A DNA stretch of 64,000 nt from Falsiroseomonas sp051860665 (GCF_051860665.1 NZ_JBHYDM010000003.1:1-64000); one strand, 5' to 3'. Counted from the stretch's first letter, positions 33,083 through 42,758 are shown. The notes: generated from the sequence alone by a model not told the origin. Numbers and translations: made by a program.

Positions 33083-33877
33083 CTATTCCTTCATATTGAC
33101 GGCCTGGCGCCCGCGCTGCCCGTCCCGCACATCCAGCGCCACCTTCTCACCCTGCTGCACATCGGCCCGGCCGGCGCGCTGCAGGACGGAGGAGTGCAGG
33201 AAGACGTCCTGTCCGCCATCCTCGGGCGTGACGAAGCCGAAGCCGCGCACCTGGTCGAACCACTTCACCGTGCCGCTGACGGCATAGGTCGGGCCGCCCT
33301 CGTCGCGGTTGTCGCGGCGCGGCGGCGGCCGGTCGCCGAAATTGCCACGCGGCGCGCCGAAGCCGCCACCGAAGCCGCCACCCGGCGGGCCACCGAAATC
33401 CCGGCGCGGCGGACGATCGCCGAAGCCACCGCCGCCGAAATCGCGGCGCGGCGGCCGGTCGCCGAAGCCACCCGGCGCACCGCCGAAATCCCGACGCGGC
33501 GGACGATCGCCGAAGCCACCGGGCGCGCCGCCGAAATCCCGACGCGGCGGACGATCCCCGAAGCCGCCCGGACGCGCGGCCCTGTCGCCGCCCGGACCCT
33601 TGATGACGGAGTGAATCCGCGTGACCAGGCGCCGACCCTGGCGGTCCGTCCCGATCTCGCAGTTCAGCTTGTCGCCGGTGTCCGGCGGCTCGATGCCCGC
33701 CTCGGTCAAGGCCGAGGCGTGGAAGAAGACGTCCTGTCCATCCGGACCCAGTACGAAGCCGAAACCCTTGCGGGCATTGTACCACTTCACTTCGGCTTCG
33801 ACGGGGCCGGCGCCGCCCTGCTCGTTGTCGGGAAACACGATCTTATGCAATCCGTACTTGTGGACACGACCCGACAC
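33083..33877 (-). CDS. Double cold-shock-domain protein with a GGF/RPPRRDF repeat linker
   Basis: 264 residues from a GTG start; in-frame GTGs further on are alternatives. The first cold-shock domain is at about 26-92 (VKWYNARKGFGFVLG, DVFFHAS), the second at about 200-264 (TVKWFDQVRGFGFVTPE, DVFLHSS). Both keep the RNP1 and RNP2 aromatic residues that bind single-stranded nucleic acid. Between them lies a disordered, arginine- and glycine-rich linker: four copies of GGFGDRPPRRDF at residues 104, 120, 136 and 150 and a decayed copy near 178. It is probably an RNA chaperone. The linker resembles RGG-type RNA-binding low-complexity segments. It is monocistronic with its own terminator. Confidence 0.88.
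   Translation of the reverse strand: MSGRVHKYGLHKIVFPDNEQGGAGPVEAEVKWYNARKGFGFVLGPDGQDVFFHASALTEAGIEPPDTGDKLNCEIGTDRQGRRLVTRIHSVIKGPGGDRAARPGGFGDRPPRRDFGGAPGGFGDRPPRRDFGGAPGGFGDRPPRRDFGGGGFGDRPPRRDFGGPPGGGFGGGFGAPRGNFGDRPPPRRDNRDEGGPTYAVSGTVKWFDQVRGFGFVTPEDGGQDVFLHSSVLQRAGRADVQQGEKVALDVRDGQRGRQAVNMKE
33395..33568 (-). repeat. In-gene tandem repeat encoding the cold-shock protein linker
   Basis: Four direct copies with periods of 48, 48 and 42 bases encode GGFGDRPPRRDF plus a short GGAP-type spacer. The DNA copies are close to identical in places (for example CCGAAATCCCGACGCGGCGG twice on the plus strand), which suggests recent slippage expansion or contraction. Confidence 0.8.
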
Positions 33878-33940
33878 GATGCAGGGCCGCCACCATGCAA
33901 GATTGCACCACGTCGCAAGAAAAACCAGCGAAAAGCGTGA

Positions 33941-35239
33941 TTATGCGAAACGCTCGGGCCGAAATGGTTGCATCGGCAGCGCCGGTTTCCGTCCCGCCAG
34001 CAGATCGACGATGGCCGTCGCCGTGCGTGGCGCCGCCACCAGCCCGGTATGGCCATGGCCGAAGGCCAGCAGCACATCCGGCGTGGCCGCCGAAGCGCCG
34101 AGGCAGGGCAGGCCATCGGGCATGGAGGGGCGGTGGCCCATCCACAGCTTCACCCGCTCCGCCGGCAGGTCCCGCGGCAGGCCCGGAAAGCTGCGCAGCA
34201 GGTGGTCGCGCAGGATCTCCGCCCGCTTCCAGTTCGGCGCCGCCTCCAGCCCCGCGATCTCCACCTGGCCGGCGCAGCGCAGGCCGCGATCGGTCCAGGT
34301 GATCGACATCTTGCCGTCATAGGGCATCATCGGCGTGCGCGGCCCGACCTCGGCATCCGCGACCATGGCGTGGTAGCCGCGCTCCGTCTCCAGCGGCACG
34401 CGGGACCCCACGGCGGCCGCGAGTTTTTTCGAATGCGCGCCGGCGCAGATCACGGCGCGGTCGCAGGCCACCTCGCCCGCGGCCGTCACCACGGCGCGCA
34501 GCCGGCCACCCTCCAGCCGGAATCCCGTCGCCGCCTCCCGCCGCAGTTCGGCGCCCTCCGCGCGGGCCTGGGCCACCAGCGCGGCCACATAGGCGCCGGG
34601 ATCGCGGCAATGTCCGCCTTCCTCCACCAGCGCGCCAAAACCGTAGCGGCGGTCGAGCTCCGGCTCCCGCTGGCGCATCTCATCCGCGTCCAGTTCGAGC
34701 CATTCGATGCCCACCTGCCGGCGCACCCGCCAGGCCAGCGCCTCGGCCTCGAACTGCGCCCGGTTCTCATAGACATAGACCAGACCGCGCTGCTCGATCA
34801 GATGGCCGACCCCGGCCTGTTCGGCGAGCTGCTTGTGCAGCGCCGGGCTGCCCACCAGCAGCGGGCGCAGCGCCTGGGCAGCGCGCAGCACCTTGGCCTC
34901 GGTCCAGCCGGCCCAGAGGTAGCGCGCCAGCCAGGGCAGCACCCTCGGGAAATAGGACCAGCGGATCGCCAGCGGCCCCAGCGGATCGGCCAGGAATTTC
35001 GGCACCTTCTTCCACAGCCCAGGGCTGGAGGGCGGGATGACCGACATGGGGCTGAGCCAGCAGCCATTGCCGTAGCTCGCCGCCTGTTCCCCGCCCGGCT
35101 CGCCCGGCTCCAGGATGGTCACCCGGAAGCCCTCGCGCAGCGCGCCCAGCGCCGTCGCGGCGCCGATGATGCCGGCGCCGATCACCACCACATGCGGGGG
35201 CGCACTCGCCTCGGGCCGCATCGCAAATTCCGTACTCAC
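33941..35239 (-). CDS. D-amino-acid dehydrogenase-like FAD oxidoreductase (DadA type)
   Basis: 432 residues from the GTG at 35239, whose GTGA overlaps the upstream stop; an ATG at 35221 is the alternative. The N-terminal FAD motif is VVVIGAGIIGAATALGALRE. DadA-style blocks follow: SYGNGCWLSPMSVIPPSSPG, ETERGYHAMV and the C-terminal LLAFGHGHTGLVAAPRTA. Such enzymes oxidatively deaminate D-amino acids or other secondary amines at the membrane. The overlap with an AtzH/HpxZ-like gene, and no alr racemase beside it, suggest a specialised amine oxidation step rather than alanine catabolism. Confidence 0.87.
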   Translation of the reverse strand: MSTEFAMRPEASAPPHVVVIGAGIIGAATALGALREGFRVTILEPGEPGGEQAASYGNGCWLSPMSVIPPSSPGLWKKVPKFLADPLGPLAIRWSYFPRVLPWLARYLWAGWTEAKVLRAAQALRPLLVGSPALHKQLAEQAGVGHLIEQRGLVYVYENRAQFEAEALAWRVRRQVGIEWLELDADEMRQREPELDRRYGFGALVEEGGHCRDPGAYVAALVAQARAEGAELRREAATGFRLEGGRLRAVVTAAGEVACDRAVICAGAHSKKLAAAVGSRVPLETERGYHAMVADAEVGPRTPMMPYDGKMSITWTDRGLRCAGQVEIAGLEAAPNWKRAEILRDHLLRSFPGLPRDLPAERVKLWMGHRPSMPDGLPCLGASAATPDVLLAFGHGHTGLVAAPRTATAIVDLLAGRKPALPMQPFRPERFA

Positions 35240-35652
35240 GCCTTGTTCCCCATCACACGGCCCGGATCCTCTGCCGCCAGCAGCGAGACATGGGCCGAGA
35301 CCACCCGCCATCCCTGCCCTGGGATGCGCGCCATGATCTTCGTCTCGCGGCCCACGAGTCCGGTGCCGATGCGTTCGTACTCCAGATGCGTCGCCGCGAC
35401 ATCCCGGCCGAAGGCGGTGATGCGTACCTCGCGCTGGATGCGCTGGGCATAGGCGCGGACGGAGGCGCGGAAGGCGCGGATCGCCTCGATGCCATAGAGG
35501 ATCTCGCCGATGCCGAAGCGCACGGTGCGCGGATCGGCCCAGAAGATGGCGTCCAGCGTCGCCGTCTCATTCGCCATCAGGGCGGCCTCGTAGCGGTCGA
35601 AGACCGCGCGGACCTCCGCGATCACCGCCGGGTCGTCGATCTGCACGCGCAT
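35236..35652 (-). CDS. AtzH/HpxZ-like small protein (SnoaL/NTF2 fold)
   Basis: 138 residues from the ATG at 35652, preceded by AGGAGA; an ATG eleven codons further upstream is less well placed. It matches the pattern of HpxZ/AtzH-type proteins: DDPAVIAEVRAVFDRYEAAL, LDAIFWADPRTVRFGIGE, YGIEAIRAFRASV and a final WRVVSAHVSLL. Family members occur in oxalurate, biuret and cyanurate pathways, as companions of amidases. Here it is translationally coupled to the DadA-like oxidase instead of an amidase. Confidence 0.8.
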   Translation of the reverse strand: MRVQIDDPAVIAEVRAVFDRYEAALMANETATLDAIFWADPRTVRFGIGEILYGIEAIRAFRASVRAYAQRIQREVRITAFGRDVAATHLEYERIGTGLVGRETKIMARIPGQGWRVVSAHVSLLAAEDPGRVMGNKA

Positions 35653-35797
35653 TCTCCTGCCTTGCGGCGGCAGGATGCCCGTCACGGGCCGGGATGCAAA
35701 GCCGAGGGCAAATTCCGCTTCACGCCGGCGTGATCAGTAACCTATAAGTATCACGAGGGGATTCGCCGCTTCGCAACAAAAAAACCGGGACACGCGC
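35653..35797. promoter_or_regulatory. Divergent promoter region with a short inverted repeat
   Basis: 145 bases between the AtzH-like gene (minus) and the GH1 gene (plus). CGTGAT (35729-35734) and ATCACG (35750-35755) form an inverted repeat enclosing TATAAG, a possible -10 for the plus strand. The layout, an inverted repeat over a -10, would suit a repressor site, but this is visual inference only. Confidence 0.35.
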
Positions 35798-37063
35798 ATG
35801 CTCGACGCGCCCATGCCACAGAACCAATTCGGTTCCAACGCCGCTGCGCCGCAACACGGCTTCCTATTTGCCACCGGAATCGAGAACAGCGCCCCCACCA
35901 TCCAGGGCGGCCGATTGCGCCGGGACCAGATGCGCGAATGCGGGCATTACGACCGGTGGCGGGAGGATTTCGCGCTGGTGCGGGAGCTGGGCTGCGATGC
36001 CCTGCGCTACGGGCCGCAGCTGCATAGCACGCTGCGCGCCCCCGGGCTGCATGACTGGTCCTTCGCCGACGAGACCTTTGCCGAAATCCGCCGCCTCGGC
36101 ATCCGCCCCATCGTCGACCTCTGCCACTTCGGCGTGCCGGACTGGATCGGCGATTTCCAGAACCCGGATTTCCCGGCGCTCTTCGCCGACTATGCCGGCG
36201 CATTTGCACAACGCTTTCCCTGGGTGCAGCTCTACACGCCCGTGAACGAGATGTTCATCACCGCCGTCTTCAGCGCCCGCTACGGCTGGTGGAACGAGCA
36301 GCGCACCGACGACCGCAGCTACGTCACCGCCATCAAGCATGTGGTGCGCGCCAATGTCCTGGCGATGCGGGAGATCCTGAAGCACCGGCCCGATGCCATC
36401 TTCATCCAGTCCGAAAGCACGGAGGCCTTCCACCCGGAATGCCCCGCCTCCGTCCCCCACGCCGATTTCCGCAATGCGGAGCGCTTCCTGACGCTGGACC
36501 TGAATTACGGCCGCCGCGTCGACAGCAGCATGTACGAGTTCCTGCTGGATAACGGCATGACGCGGGCCGAGTACCACTTCTTCCTCGACAACCGCCTGAA
36601 GCGCCACTGCGTCATGGGCAATGACTGGTACCAGACCAACGAGCATCTGCTGAATGCCGAGGGCCATGGCCGCTGGGCCGGGGAGGTTTTTGGGTATGAC
36701 ACCGTGACGCGGGACTACCATGCCCGCTACGGCCTGCCGGTGATGCACACCGAGACCAACCTGGACGAAGGCCCGAATGGCGACGAGGCGGAGCGCTGGC
36801 TGTGGAAGCAGTGGTCCGGCATTTTGCGCCTGCGGCGGGAGGGCATCCCGGTGCTCGGCTTCACCTGGTATTCCCTGACCGACCAGATCGACTGGACCAG
36901 CGCGCTGCGGGACCCGGCCGGCGTGGTGAATCCGCGTGGCCTCTACGACCTGGACCGCAAGCCGCGGCGCGTCGGCCTGGCCTATAAGCGGCTCATCGAG
37001 TCCTGGCGCGAGGTGCTGCCGACGCAGAGCCTGTGCTTGCAGGTGCCGCTGAGCGCGGCGTGA
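35798..37063 (+). CDS. Glycoside hydrolase family 1-like protein
   Basis: 421 residues, somewhat shorter than typical 440-470-residue beta-glucosidases. The acid/base motif is present as YTPVNEMFI (TxNE-like, with V for x). The nucleophile region is HTETN near residue 330 in place of the usual TENG. Other GH1 features are CDALRYGPQ, VDLCHFGVPDWIGD and FTWYSLTDQIDWT. There is no signal peptide, so it is presumably cytoplasmic. No sugar transporter is adjacent; the gene is convergent with the alpha/beta-hydrolase-like gene 4 bases away. Substrate and even glycosidase activity are uncertain because of the altered motif. Confidence 0.75.
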   Translation: MLDAPMPQNQFGSNAAAPQHGFLFATGIENSAPTIQGGRLRRDQMRECGHYDRWREDFALVRELGCDALRYGPQLHSTLRAPGLHDWSFADETFAEIRRLGIRPIVDLCHFGVPDWIGDFQNPDFPALFADYAGAFAQRFPWVQLYTPVNEMFITAVFSARYGWWNEQRTDDRSYVTAIKHVVRANVLAMREILKHRPDAIFIQSESTEAFHPECPASVPHADFRNAERFLTLDLNYGRRVDSSMYEFLLDNGMTRAEYHFFLDNRLKRHCVMGNDWYQTNEHLLNAEGHGRWAGEVFGYDTVTRDYHARYGLPVMHTETNLDEGPNGDEAERWLWKQWSGILRLRREGIPVLGFTWYSLTDQIDWTSALRDPAGVVNPRGLYDLDRKPRRVGLAYKRLIESWREVLPTQSLCLQVPLSAA

Positions 37064-37067
37064 CTCC

Positions 37068-37799
37068 TCACGCCGACGGCTTCAGCACCGGCACCTCGAG
37101 CGCCGCCCGCTGCTCATAGGTCTGCTCCACCAGCTGCGTGAAGTGCCGGAAATCGCGGATCAGATAGGCGTGCTGCGTCTCATCCACCTGCCGGATGTTC
37201 AGCGACATGCCGGGCGAGGCCAGCCACAGGCTGAACAGGCGGCGCATATTCTCGAGGTCCAGCGGGTGCCGGCCATGCAGCACCGTCAGCGCCGCACGGC
37301 GCGGCTGGGCCGGCAGCTCATCCAGGTTCACCCGCTGCGGAATGCGCAGGATATTGTCGCGCAGCGGCCGCCAGGCATGCGGCACGGAGGCATCCAGGTT
37401 CACCTGGGGGTTGGAGACGACGCAGGCGGCCTCCAGCTCGATGGCCCAGCGCAGTGCGGCATAGCCGGCCATGGAGGAGCCGAAGAACAGCACCCGGCGG
37501 GCGGCATAGGGCCGGATAAGCTCGCGCAGCAGCGCGCCGAAGCGGGCGCCGCCATCGTCATAGAGATAGTAGCTGTTGTCGGGATCGCAGAAGGCCAGCA
37601 GGTCCATCGGCATCTTGCGATGGATGCTGTCGATGGCGGCGTAGCGGCCATTGTTGTTGTGGGTGGCGAAGGTGACGATCAGACGCTTCTGCGTATTCGC
37701 GGGGTTCGGCACATGCAGGTAGCGGATGCCCTCGGTGACGCGCTCATGGCGCGCCACCAGCAGGTCCCGCAGGCTGGGCTCCGGAGTCTCAGCCAGCAT
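37068..37799 (-). CDS. Alpha/beta-hydrolase-like protein of unknown function
   Basis: 243 residues. A serine nucleophile elbow, LFFGSSMAGYAAL near residue 106, follows a strand; a late His in DETQHAYLIRD near residue 210 could complete a triad. The opening of the domain is LIVTFATHNNNGRYAA. There is no signal peptide. Its start overlaps the end of the FAD-subunit gene of the molybdenum hydroxylase by 11 bases, so it is the fourth gene of that operon. I cannot assign a substrate; esterase or thioesterase activity, or a role in enzyme assembly, are options. Confidence 0.6.
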   Translation of the reverse strand: MLAETPEPSLRDLLVARHERVTEGIRYLHVPNPANTQKRLIVTFATHNNNGRYAAIDSIHRKMPMDLLAFCDPDNSYYLYDDGGARFGALLRELIRPYAARRVLFFGSSMAGYAALRWAIELEAACVVSNPQVNLDASVPHAWRPLRDNILRIPQRVNLDELPAQPRRAALTVLHGRHPLDLENMRRLFSLWLASPGMSLNIRQVDETQHAYLIRDFRHFTQLVEQTYEQRAALEVPVLKPSA

Positions 37800-38586
37800 C
37801 CACCACCGCGCGCTTGGCCATCACCGTGACCAGATGCGCGCGGTATTCGGCGCTGCCATGGATATCACCGTTCAGCAGGCCGGGGTCGACCTTCACGCCG
37901 GCCACCGCATCCGGCGACCAGTTGGCGGCAAGCGCCGCTTCCATCGCCGCCTCGCGGAAGACGCCATTGGCGCCGGCGCCGTTCACCGCCACGCGCACGC
38001 CGGAGGCGGTCTTGGCCACGAAGACACCGGCCATGGAATAGCGGCTGGCCGGGTTGCGCATCTTGGCATAGCCGGCCTTGGCGGGGATCGGGATATGGAT
38101 CGCCGTCACCAGCTCCCCCACATCCAGCGCCGTGGTGAACATGCCGGTGAAGAAATCCTCCGCCGCAAGCTGGCGCTTGTCGGTCTGGATGGTGGCGCCG
38201 AGCGCCAGCAGCGCGGCCGGGTAATCGGCGGAGGGATCGTTATTGGCGACGGAGCCGCCCATGGTGCCGCGGTTGCGCACCTGGGTATCACCGATGGTGG
38301 CCGCCATGGCGGCCAGCGTCGGGATCGCCGCCTTCACCTCGGCCGAGGTCGCCACCTCGTAGTGCCGGGTCAGGGCGCCGATCACCAGCTTGTCCCCTTC
38401 CCGCTTCACACCGCGGAGTTCCGCGATGCCGGAGAGGTCGACCACGGCGGTCGGCTTGTTCAGCCGCAGCTTCAGCGCGGGCAGCAGGGTCATGCCGCCG
38501 GAGATCGGCCGCGCATCGGGGTCGGCGGCCAGGATCTTCACGGCATCCGCGACCGAGGCCGGCTTGTGGTAAGCGAAATCGTACAT
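37789..38586 (-). CDS. Molybdenum hydroxylase FAD-binding (CoxM-type) subunit
   Basis: 265 residues from the ATG at 38586. The FAD-pyrophosphate motifs of CoxM/XdhB-type subunits are visible: PISGGMTLLPALKLRLN near residue 27 and TIGDTQVRNRGTMGGSVANN near residue 100. It passes electrons from the iron-sulfur subunit to an acceptor. It is the third gene of the operon: FeS subunit, Mo subunit (16-base gap), FAD subunit, then the alpha/beta-hydrolase-like gene. Confidence 0.92.
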   Translation of the reverse strand: MYDFAYHKPASVADAVKILAADPDARPISGGMTLLPALKLRLNKPTAVVDLSGIAELRGVKREGDKLVIGALTRHYEVATSAEVKAAIPTLAAMAATIGDTQVRNRGTMGGSVANNDPSADYPAALLALGATIQTDKRQLAAEDFFTGMFTTALDVGELVTAIHIPIPAKAGYAKMRNPASRYSMAGVFVAKTASGVRVAVNGAGANGVFREAAMEAALAANWSPDAVAGVKVDPGLLNGDIHGSAEYRAHLVTVMAKRAVVDAG

Positions 38587-38602
38587 CTTCCGAATCCCCT
38601 GT

Positions 38603-40990
38603 CTATTCGGCCGCGAGCCTGTGGGCATTGACGATGCCCCAGATCTTCTGCGGCGTCGCCGGCATTTCCACATGGCGCACGCCATAGTCGCGCAGCGCAT
38701 CCACCACCGCATTCATCACCGCCGGCGGCGACCCGATGGCCCCCACCTCCCCGCAGCCCTTCACGCCCAGCGGGTTGTGGGTGCAGAGGGTGGTATGGGT
38801 GGCGACGCCGACATCCGGCAGGTCGCCGGCCCGCGGCATGGTATAGTCCATGAAGGAGCCGGAGATCAGCTGCCCCTGGGCGTCATAGATCGCCGCCTCC
38901 AGCAACGCCTGGCCGATGCCCTGCGCCACGCCGCCCTGCACCTGGCCCTCCACGATCATCGGGTTGATGACGCGGCCCACATCGTCCACCGCGGTGAAGT
39001 TCACCACCTCCACACGGCCCGTATCCGGGTCGATCTCCACCTCGCAGATATGGCAGCCGCCGGGATAGGTGAAGTTCTTCGGGTCGTAGAAGGCCGTCTC
39101 CTCCAGCCCCGGCTCGATCTCGTCGATCGGGTAGTTGTGCGGGACATAGGCCGCCAGGCTGATGTCCGTGAGGCTTTTGGTTCGGTCCGTGCCGGCCACC
39201 CGGAAGGTGCCGCGCTCGAATTCGATATCCTCGACGCTGGCCTCCATCAGATGGGCGGCGATGCGCTTGCCCTTGGCGATGATCTTGTCCATCGCCTTGT
39301 CCATGGCGGAGCCACCCACGGCCAGGCTGCGGGACCCGTAGGTGCCCATGCCGAAGGGCACCTTGGCCGTGTCGCCGTGGACGATATCCACATTGGCCGT
39401 CGGCACGCCGAGCTTTTCCGCCACCAGCTGGGCGAAGGTCGTCTCGTGGCCCTGCCCGTGGCTATGCGCGCCCGTCAGCACGGTGACGCTGCCCGTGGGA
39501 TGCACGCGGATGGTGCCCACCTCATAGAGCCCCGCCCGGGCGCCCAGCGAGCCGACCACGGCGGAGGGGGCGATGCCGCAGGCCTCGACATAGGTGGAGA
39601 TGCCGATGCCGCGCAGCCTGCCGCGCGACTTGGCCTCCGCCCGGCGTGCCTCAAAGCCGGCCCAGCCCGCCGTCTCCAGGCAGGCATCCAGCGTCGCATG
39701 GTAGTTGCCGCTGTCGTACTGGAGCGCCACCGGCGTCTGGTAGGGGAACTGGTCGGGGCGGATGAAATTGCGGCGTCGGAACTCGACCTTGTCGATGCCG
39801 GCCTCGGCGGCCGCCACGTCCATCAGCCGTTCCAGCAGATAGGTCGCCTCCGGCCGCCCGGCGCCGCGATAGGCATCCACAGGAACCGTGTTGGTGAAGA
39901 CCGCCTTCACCTCGGCATAGATCACCGGCGTGGAATACACGCCCGACAGCAGCGTGGCGTAGAGATAGGTCGGCACGCAGGGCGCGAAGGTGGAGAGATA
40001 GGCGCCCATATTCGCGAGCGTATGCACCTTCAGGCCCAGGATCTTCCCCTCCGCATCCAGCGCCAGCTCGGCGATGGAAACGTGGTCGCGCCCATGCGCG
40101 TCGGACATAAAGGATTCGGACCGCTCGCAGGTCCATTTGACCGGGCGCTTCACCTTGCCGGCGGCCCAGGTGACGATCGCCTCCTCGGCATAGTGGTAGA
40201 TCTTGGAACCAAACCCGCCGCCCACATCGGGCGCCACCACGCGCAGCTTGCTCTCCGGGATATGCAGCACGAAGGCGCCCATCAGCAGCCGGATCACATG
40301 CGGGTTCTGGCTGGTGGTATAGAGGGTGTAGTCGCCCGAGAAACTGTCGAAGTCGCCGATGGCGACGCGCGGCTCCATCGCATTCGGCACCAGGCGGTTG
40401 TTCGTCGTCTCGAACTTCACCACCCGCGCGGCGCGGGCGAAGGCCGCTTCCTGCGCCGCCTTGTCGCCGATATGCCAGTCGTAGCAGAGGTTGCCGGGCG
40501 CCCCCTCATGCACCTGCGGCGCGCCGGGCTGGATTGCGGCCTCGGTGCCGGAGACGGCGGGCAGCGGCGTATAGTCCACGATGATGGCTTCGGCCGCATC
40601 GCGCGCCTGCAGGCGGGTTTCCGCGATCACCACCGCCACCGGGTCGCCCACATGGCGCACCTTGCCGAGGGCCAGCGCCGGGTGCATCGGCTCCGCCATC
40701 GGCGAGCCGTCCTTGTTGTGGATCTGCCAGCCGCAGGGAATGCCGCCGATGGATTCGGCGGCCATGTCGGCGCCGGTGAAGATGGCCTTCACCCCGGGCA
40801 TCACCTTCGCGGCCGCGGTGTCGATCCGGTCGATGGTCGCATGCGCATGCGGGCTGCGCAGCATCACCGCATGGGTCTGGCCCGGCCGGTTGATGTCATC
40901 CGTGTACTGCCCACGGCCCTGCAGGAAGCGAAAATCCTCCTTGCGGCGCAGGCTGGCGCCGATGCCCTCGAAGGGCGTCACCACGTTCAT
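38603..40990 (-). CDS. Molybdenum hydroxylase large (CoxL-type, form II) subunit
   Basis: 795 residues. Motifs include IGASLRRKEDFRFLQGRGQY, DVGGGFGSKIYHY, DAYRGAGRPEATYLLERLM (form-II loop without the active-site Cys of form-I CO dehydrogenase), AHSHGQGHETTF and the catalytic Glu in GVKGCGEVGAIG. It binds molybdopterin cytosine dinucleotide and hydroxylates a heterocycle, aldehyde or purine-like ring. Annotation as CO dehydrogenase would be misleading because the form-II loop is present. The maturation genes of genuine cox operons (coxD, coxE, coxF) are absent. Confidence 0.92.
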   Translation of the reverse strand: MNVVTPFEGIGASLRRKEDFRFLQGRGQYTDDINRPGQTHAVMLRSPHAHATIDRIDTAAAKVMPGVKAIFTGADMAAESIGGIPCGWQIHNKDGSPMAEPMHPALALGKVRHVGDPVAVVIAETRLQARDAAEAIIVDYTPLPAVSGTEAAIQPGAPQVHEGAPGNLCYDWHIGDKAAQEAAFARAARVVKFETTNNRLVPNAMEPRVAIGDFDSFSGDYTLYTTSQNPHVIRLLMGAFVLHIPESKLRVVAPDVGGGFGSKIYHYAEEAIVTWAAGKVKRPVKWTCERSESFMSDAHGRDHVSIAELALDAEGKILGLKVHTLANMGAYLSTFAPCVPTYLYATLLSGVYSTPVIYAEVKAVFTNTVPVDAYRGAGRPEATYLLERLMDVAAAEAGIDKVEFRRRNFIRPDQFPYQTPVALQYDSGNYHATLDACLETAGWAGFEARRAEAKSRGRLRGIGISTYVEACGIAPSAVVGSLGARAGLYEVGTIRVHPTGSVTVLTGAHSHGQGHETTFAQLVAEKLGVPTANVDIVHGDTAKVPFGMGTYGSRSLAVGGSAMDKAMDKIIAKGKRIAAHLMEASVEDIEFERGTFRVAGTDRTKSLTDISLAAYVPHNYPIDEIEPGLEETAFYDPKNFTYPGGCHICEVEIDPDTGRVEVVNFTAVDDVGRVINPMIVEGQVQGGVAQGIGQALLEAAIYDAQGQLISGSFMDYTMPRAGDLPDVGVATHTTLCTHNPLGVKGCGEVGAIGSPPAVMNAVVDALRDYGVRHVEMPATPQKIWGIVNAHRLAAE

Positions 40991-41088
40991 GGTTCAGATC
41001 CTCCCCGTCGCGTTGCAACAGGCTGGCCCGCCGCGGTGCCCCCTCTGCCGGGGGGCTGGTCCGCGGAGCACCCAACCGGAACTCCGGC

Positions 41089-41595
<507 letters not shown>

Positions 41596-41622
41596 CGCGC
41601 CTCTCCCCGAATTTGGCCTGCC

Positions 41623-41642
41623 GGCCCCCCGGTTTGGGGGCC
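41623..41642 (-). terminator. Possible terminator hairpin between dppF and the CoxS-type gene
   Basis: GGCCCCC (41623-41629) pairs with GGGGGCC (41636-41642) across a six-base loop, in the 119-base gap between two minus-strand operons. The T-run after it on the minus strand is poor, so it could equally be a processing or leader hairpin of the hydroxylase operon. Confidence 0.35.
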
Positions 41643-41714
41643 GCCCTGGCCTGGGAGAGTCGTCCCGGTGCCGCGCCTCGTCAAGCGTGGCGATGGCGAA
41701 ACTGATGCGCCGCG

Positions 41715-42754
41715 CTACCCGACCGCCAGAAGCTGCGCCCCCTTGGCGCCGGAGAGCGGGTTTTCCGCCGCCGGCAGGTCGTGCAGGTGGCAGGCGCTGA
41801 CATGCCCCTCCCCCATCGCATCCTGAACCGGCCGCAGGGCGGGCTCCTCCACCCGGCAGCGGTCGAAGGCATAGGGGCAGCGGGTGTGGAAGCGGCAGCC
41901 CTTGGGCGGGTTGATCGGGCTGGGCACATCGCCCTTGAGGATGATGCGCTGGCGCTGCACGCCCGGCGTCGGCTGCGGCACGGCGGAGAGCAGCGCCTCC
42001 GTATAGGGATGCTTCGGCGCCCCGAAGAGGCTGCGCCGCGGCGCCACCTCCACGATCTTTCCCAGATACATCACCGCGACGCGGTGCGTCATGTGCTCCA
42101 CGATCGCCAGGTCGTGGCTGATGAAGAGCATGGCCAGGCCGAGCTCCTTCTGCAGGTCCTGCAGCAGGTTCACGATCTGCGCCTTCACCGAGACGTCGAG
42201 CGCCGAGACCGCCTCGTCGCAGATGATCAGGTCCGGCTCGCCGGCCAGCGCGCGCGCGATGCCGATGCGCTGCCGCTGGCCGCCGGAGAATTCATGCGGC
42301 CAGCGATTGATCGCATCCCGCGGCAGCCGGACCTTGTCCATCAGCGCGGCCAGCCGTGCCTCGAGGTCGGCCGAACCCTTCGCCAGGCCGAAGTTGCGGA
42401 TCGGCTCGGCCAGGATGTCGCGCACCCGCATGCGCGGGTTCAGGCTGCTGAAGGGGTCCTGGAACACCACCTGCATCCGCCGCCGCAGCGGCCGCAGCGT
42501 GCCGGAGGGCATGTCGTCGATCCGCTGCCCGTCCAGGATCACCTGGCCATCGGTCAGCGGGAACAGCCGCAGCAGTGCCTTGCCCACGGTGGACTTGCCG
42601 CAGCCGGATTCACCGACCAGCGACAGCGTCTCCCCCTTCGCGATGGAGAAGGAAATGCCGTCCACGGCATAGACCTTGGCGGTGACGCCGCCGAAGAACC
42701 CGCCATGGATCGGGAAGTGCTTCTTCAGGTCGTTGACCTGCAAAACCGGCGTGC

Positions 42755-42758
<4 letters not shown>
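41715..42758 (-). CDS. dppF: Peptide/nickel-type ABC transporter ATP-binding protein (DppF)
   Basis: 347 residues: Walker A GESGCGKSTVGKALLR, signature FSGGQRQRIGIARAL, Walker B PDLIICDEAVSALDVS and the C-terminal oligopeptide-transporter extension GCRFHTRCPYAFDRC with Fe-S-type cysteines. It is the last gene of the importer operon and overlaps dppD by 4 bases. Together with DppD it powers import of the ligands of the five upstream binding proteins. Confidence 0.93.

Noticed and set aside
33395..33568. Possible CRISPR array (48-base periodicity)
   Set aside because: The repeats are contiguous, in frame, inside a cold-shock-domain gene and have no unique spacers.
33309..33614. Plus-strand frame with a regular SRRGGRSPKPPGAPPK repeat
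   Set aside because: It is the reverse-strand image of the cold-shock protein linker repeat and has no supporting context.
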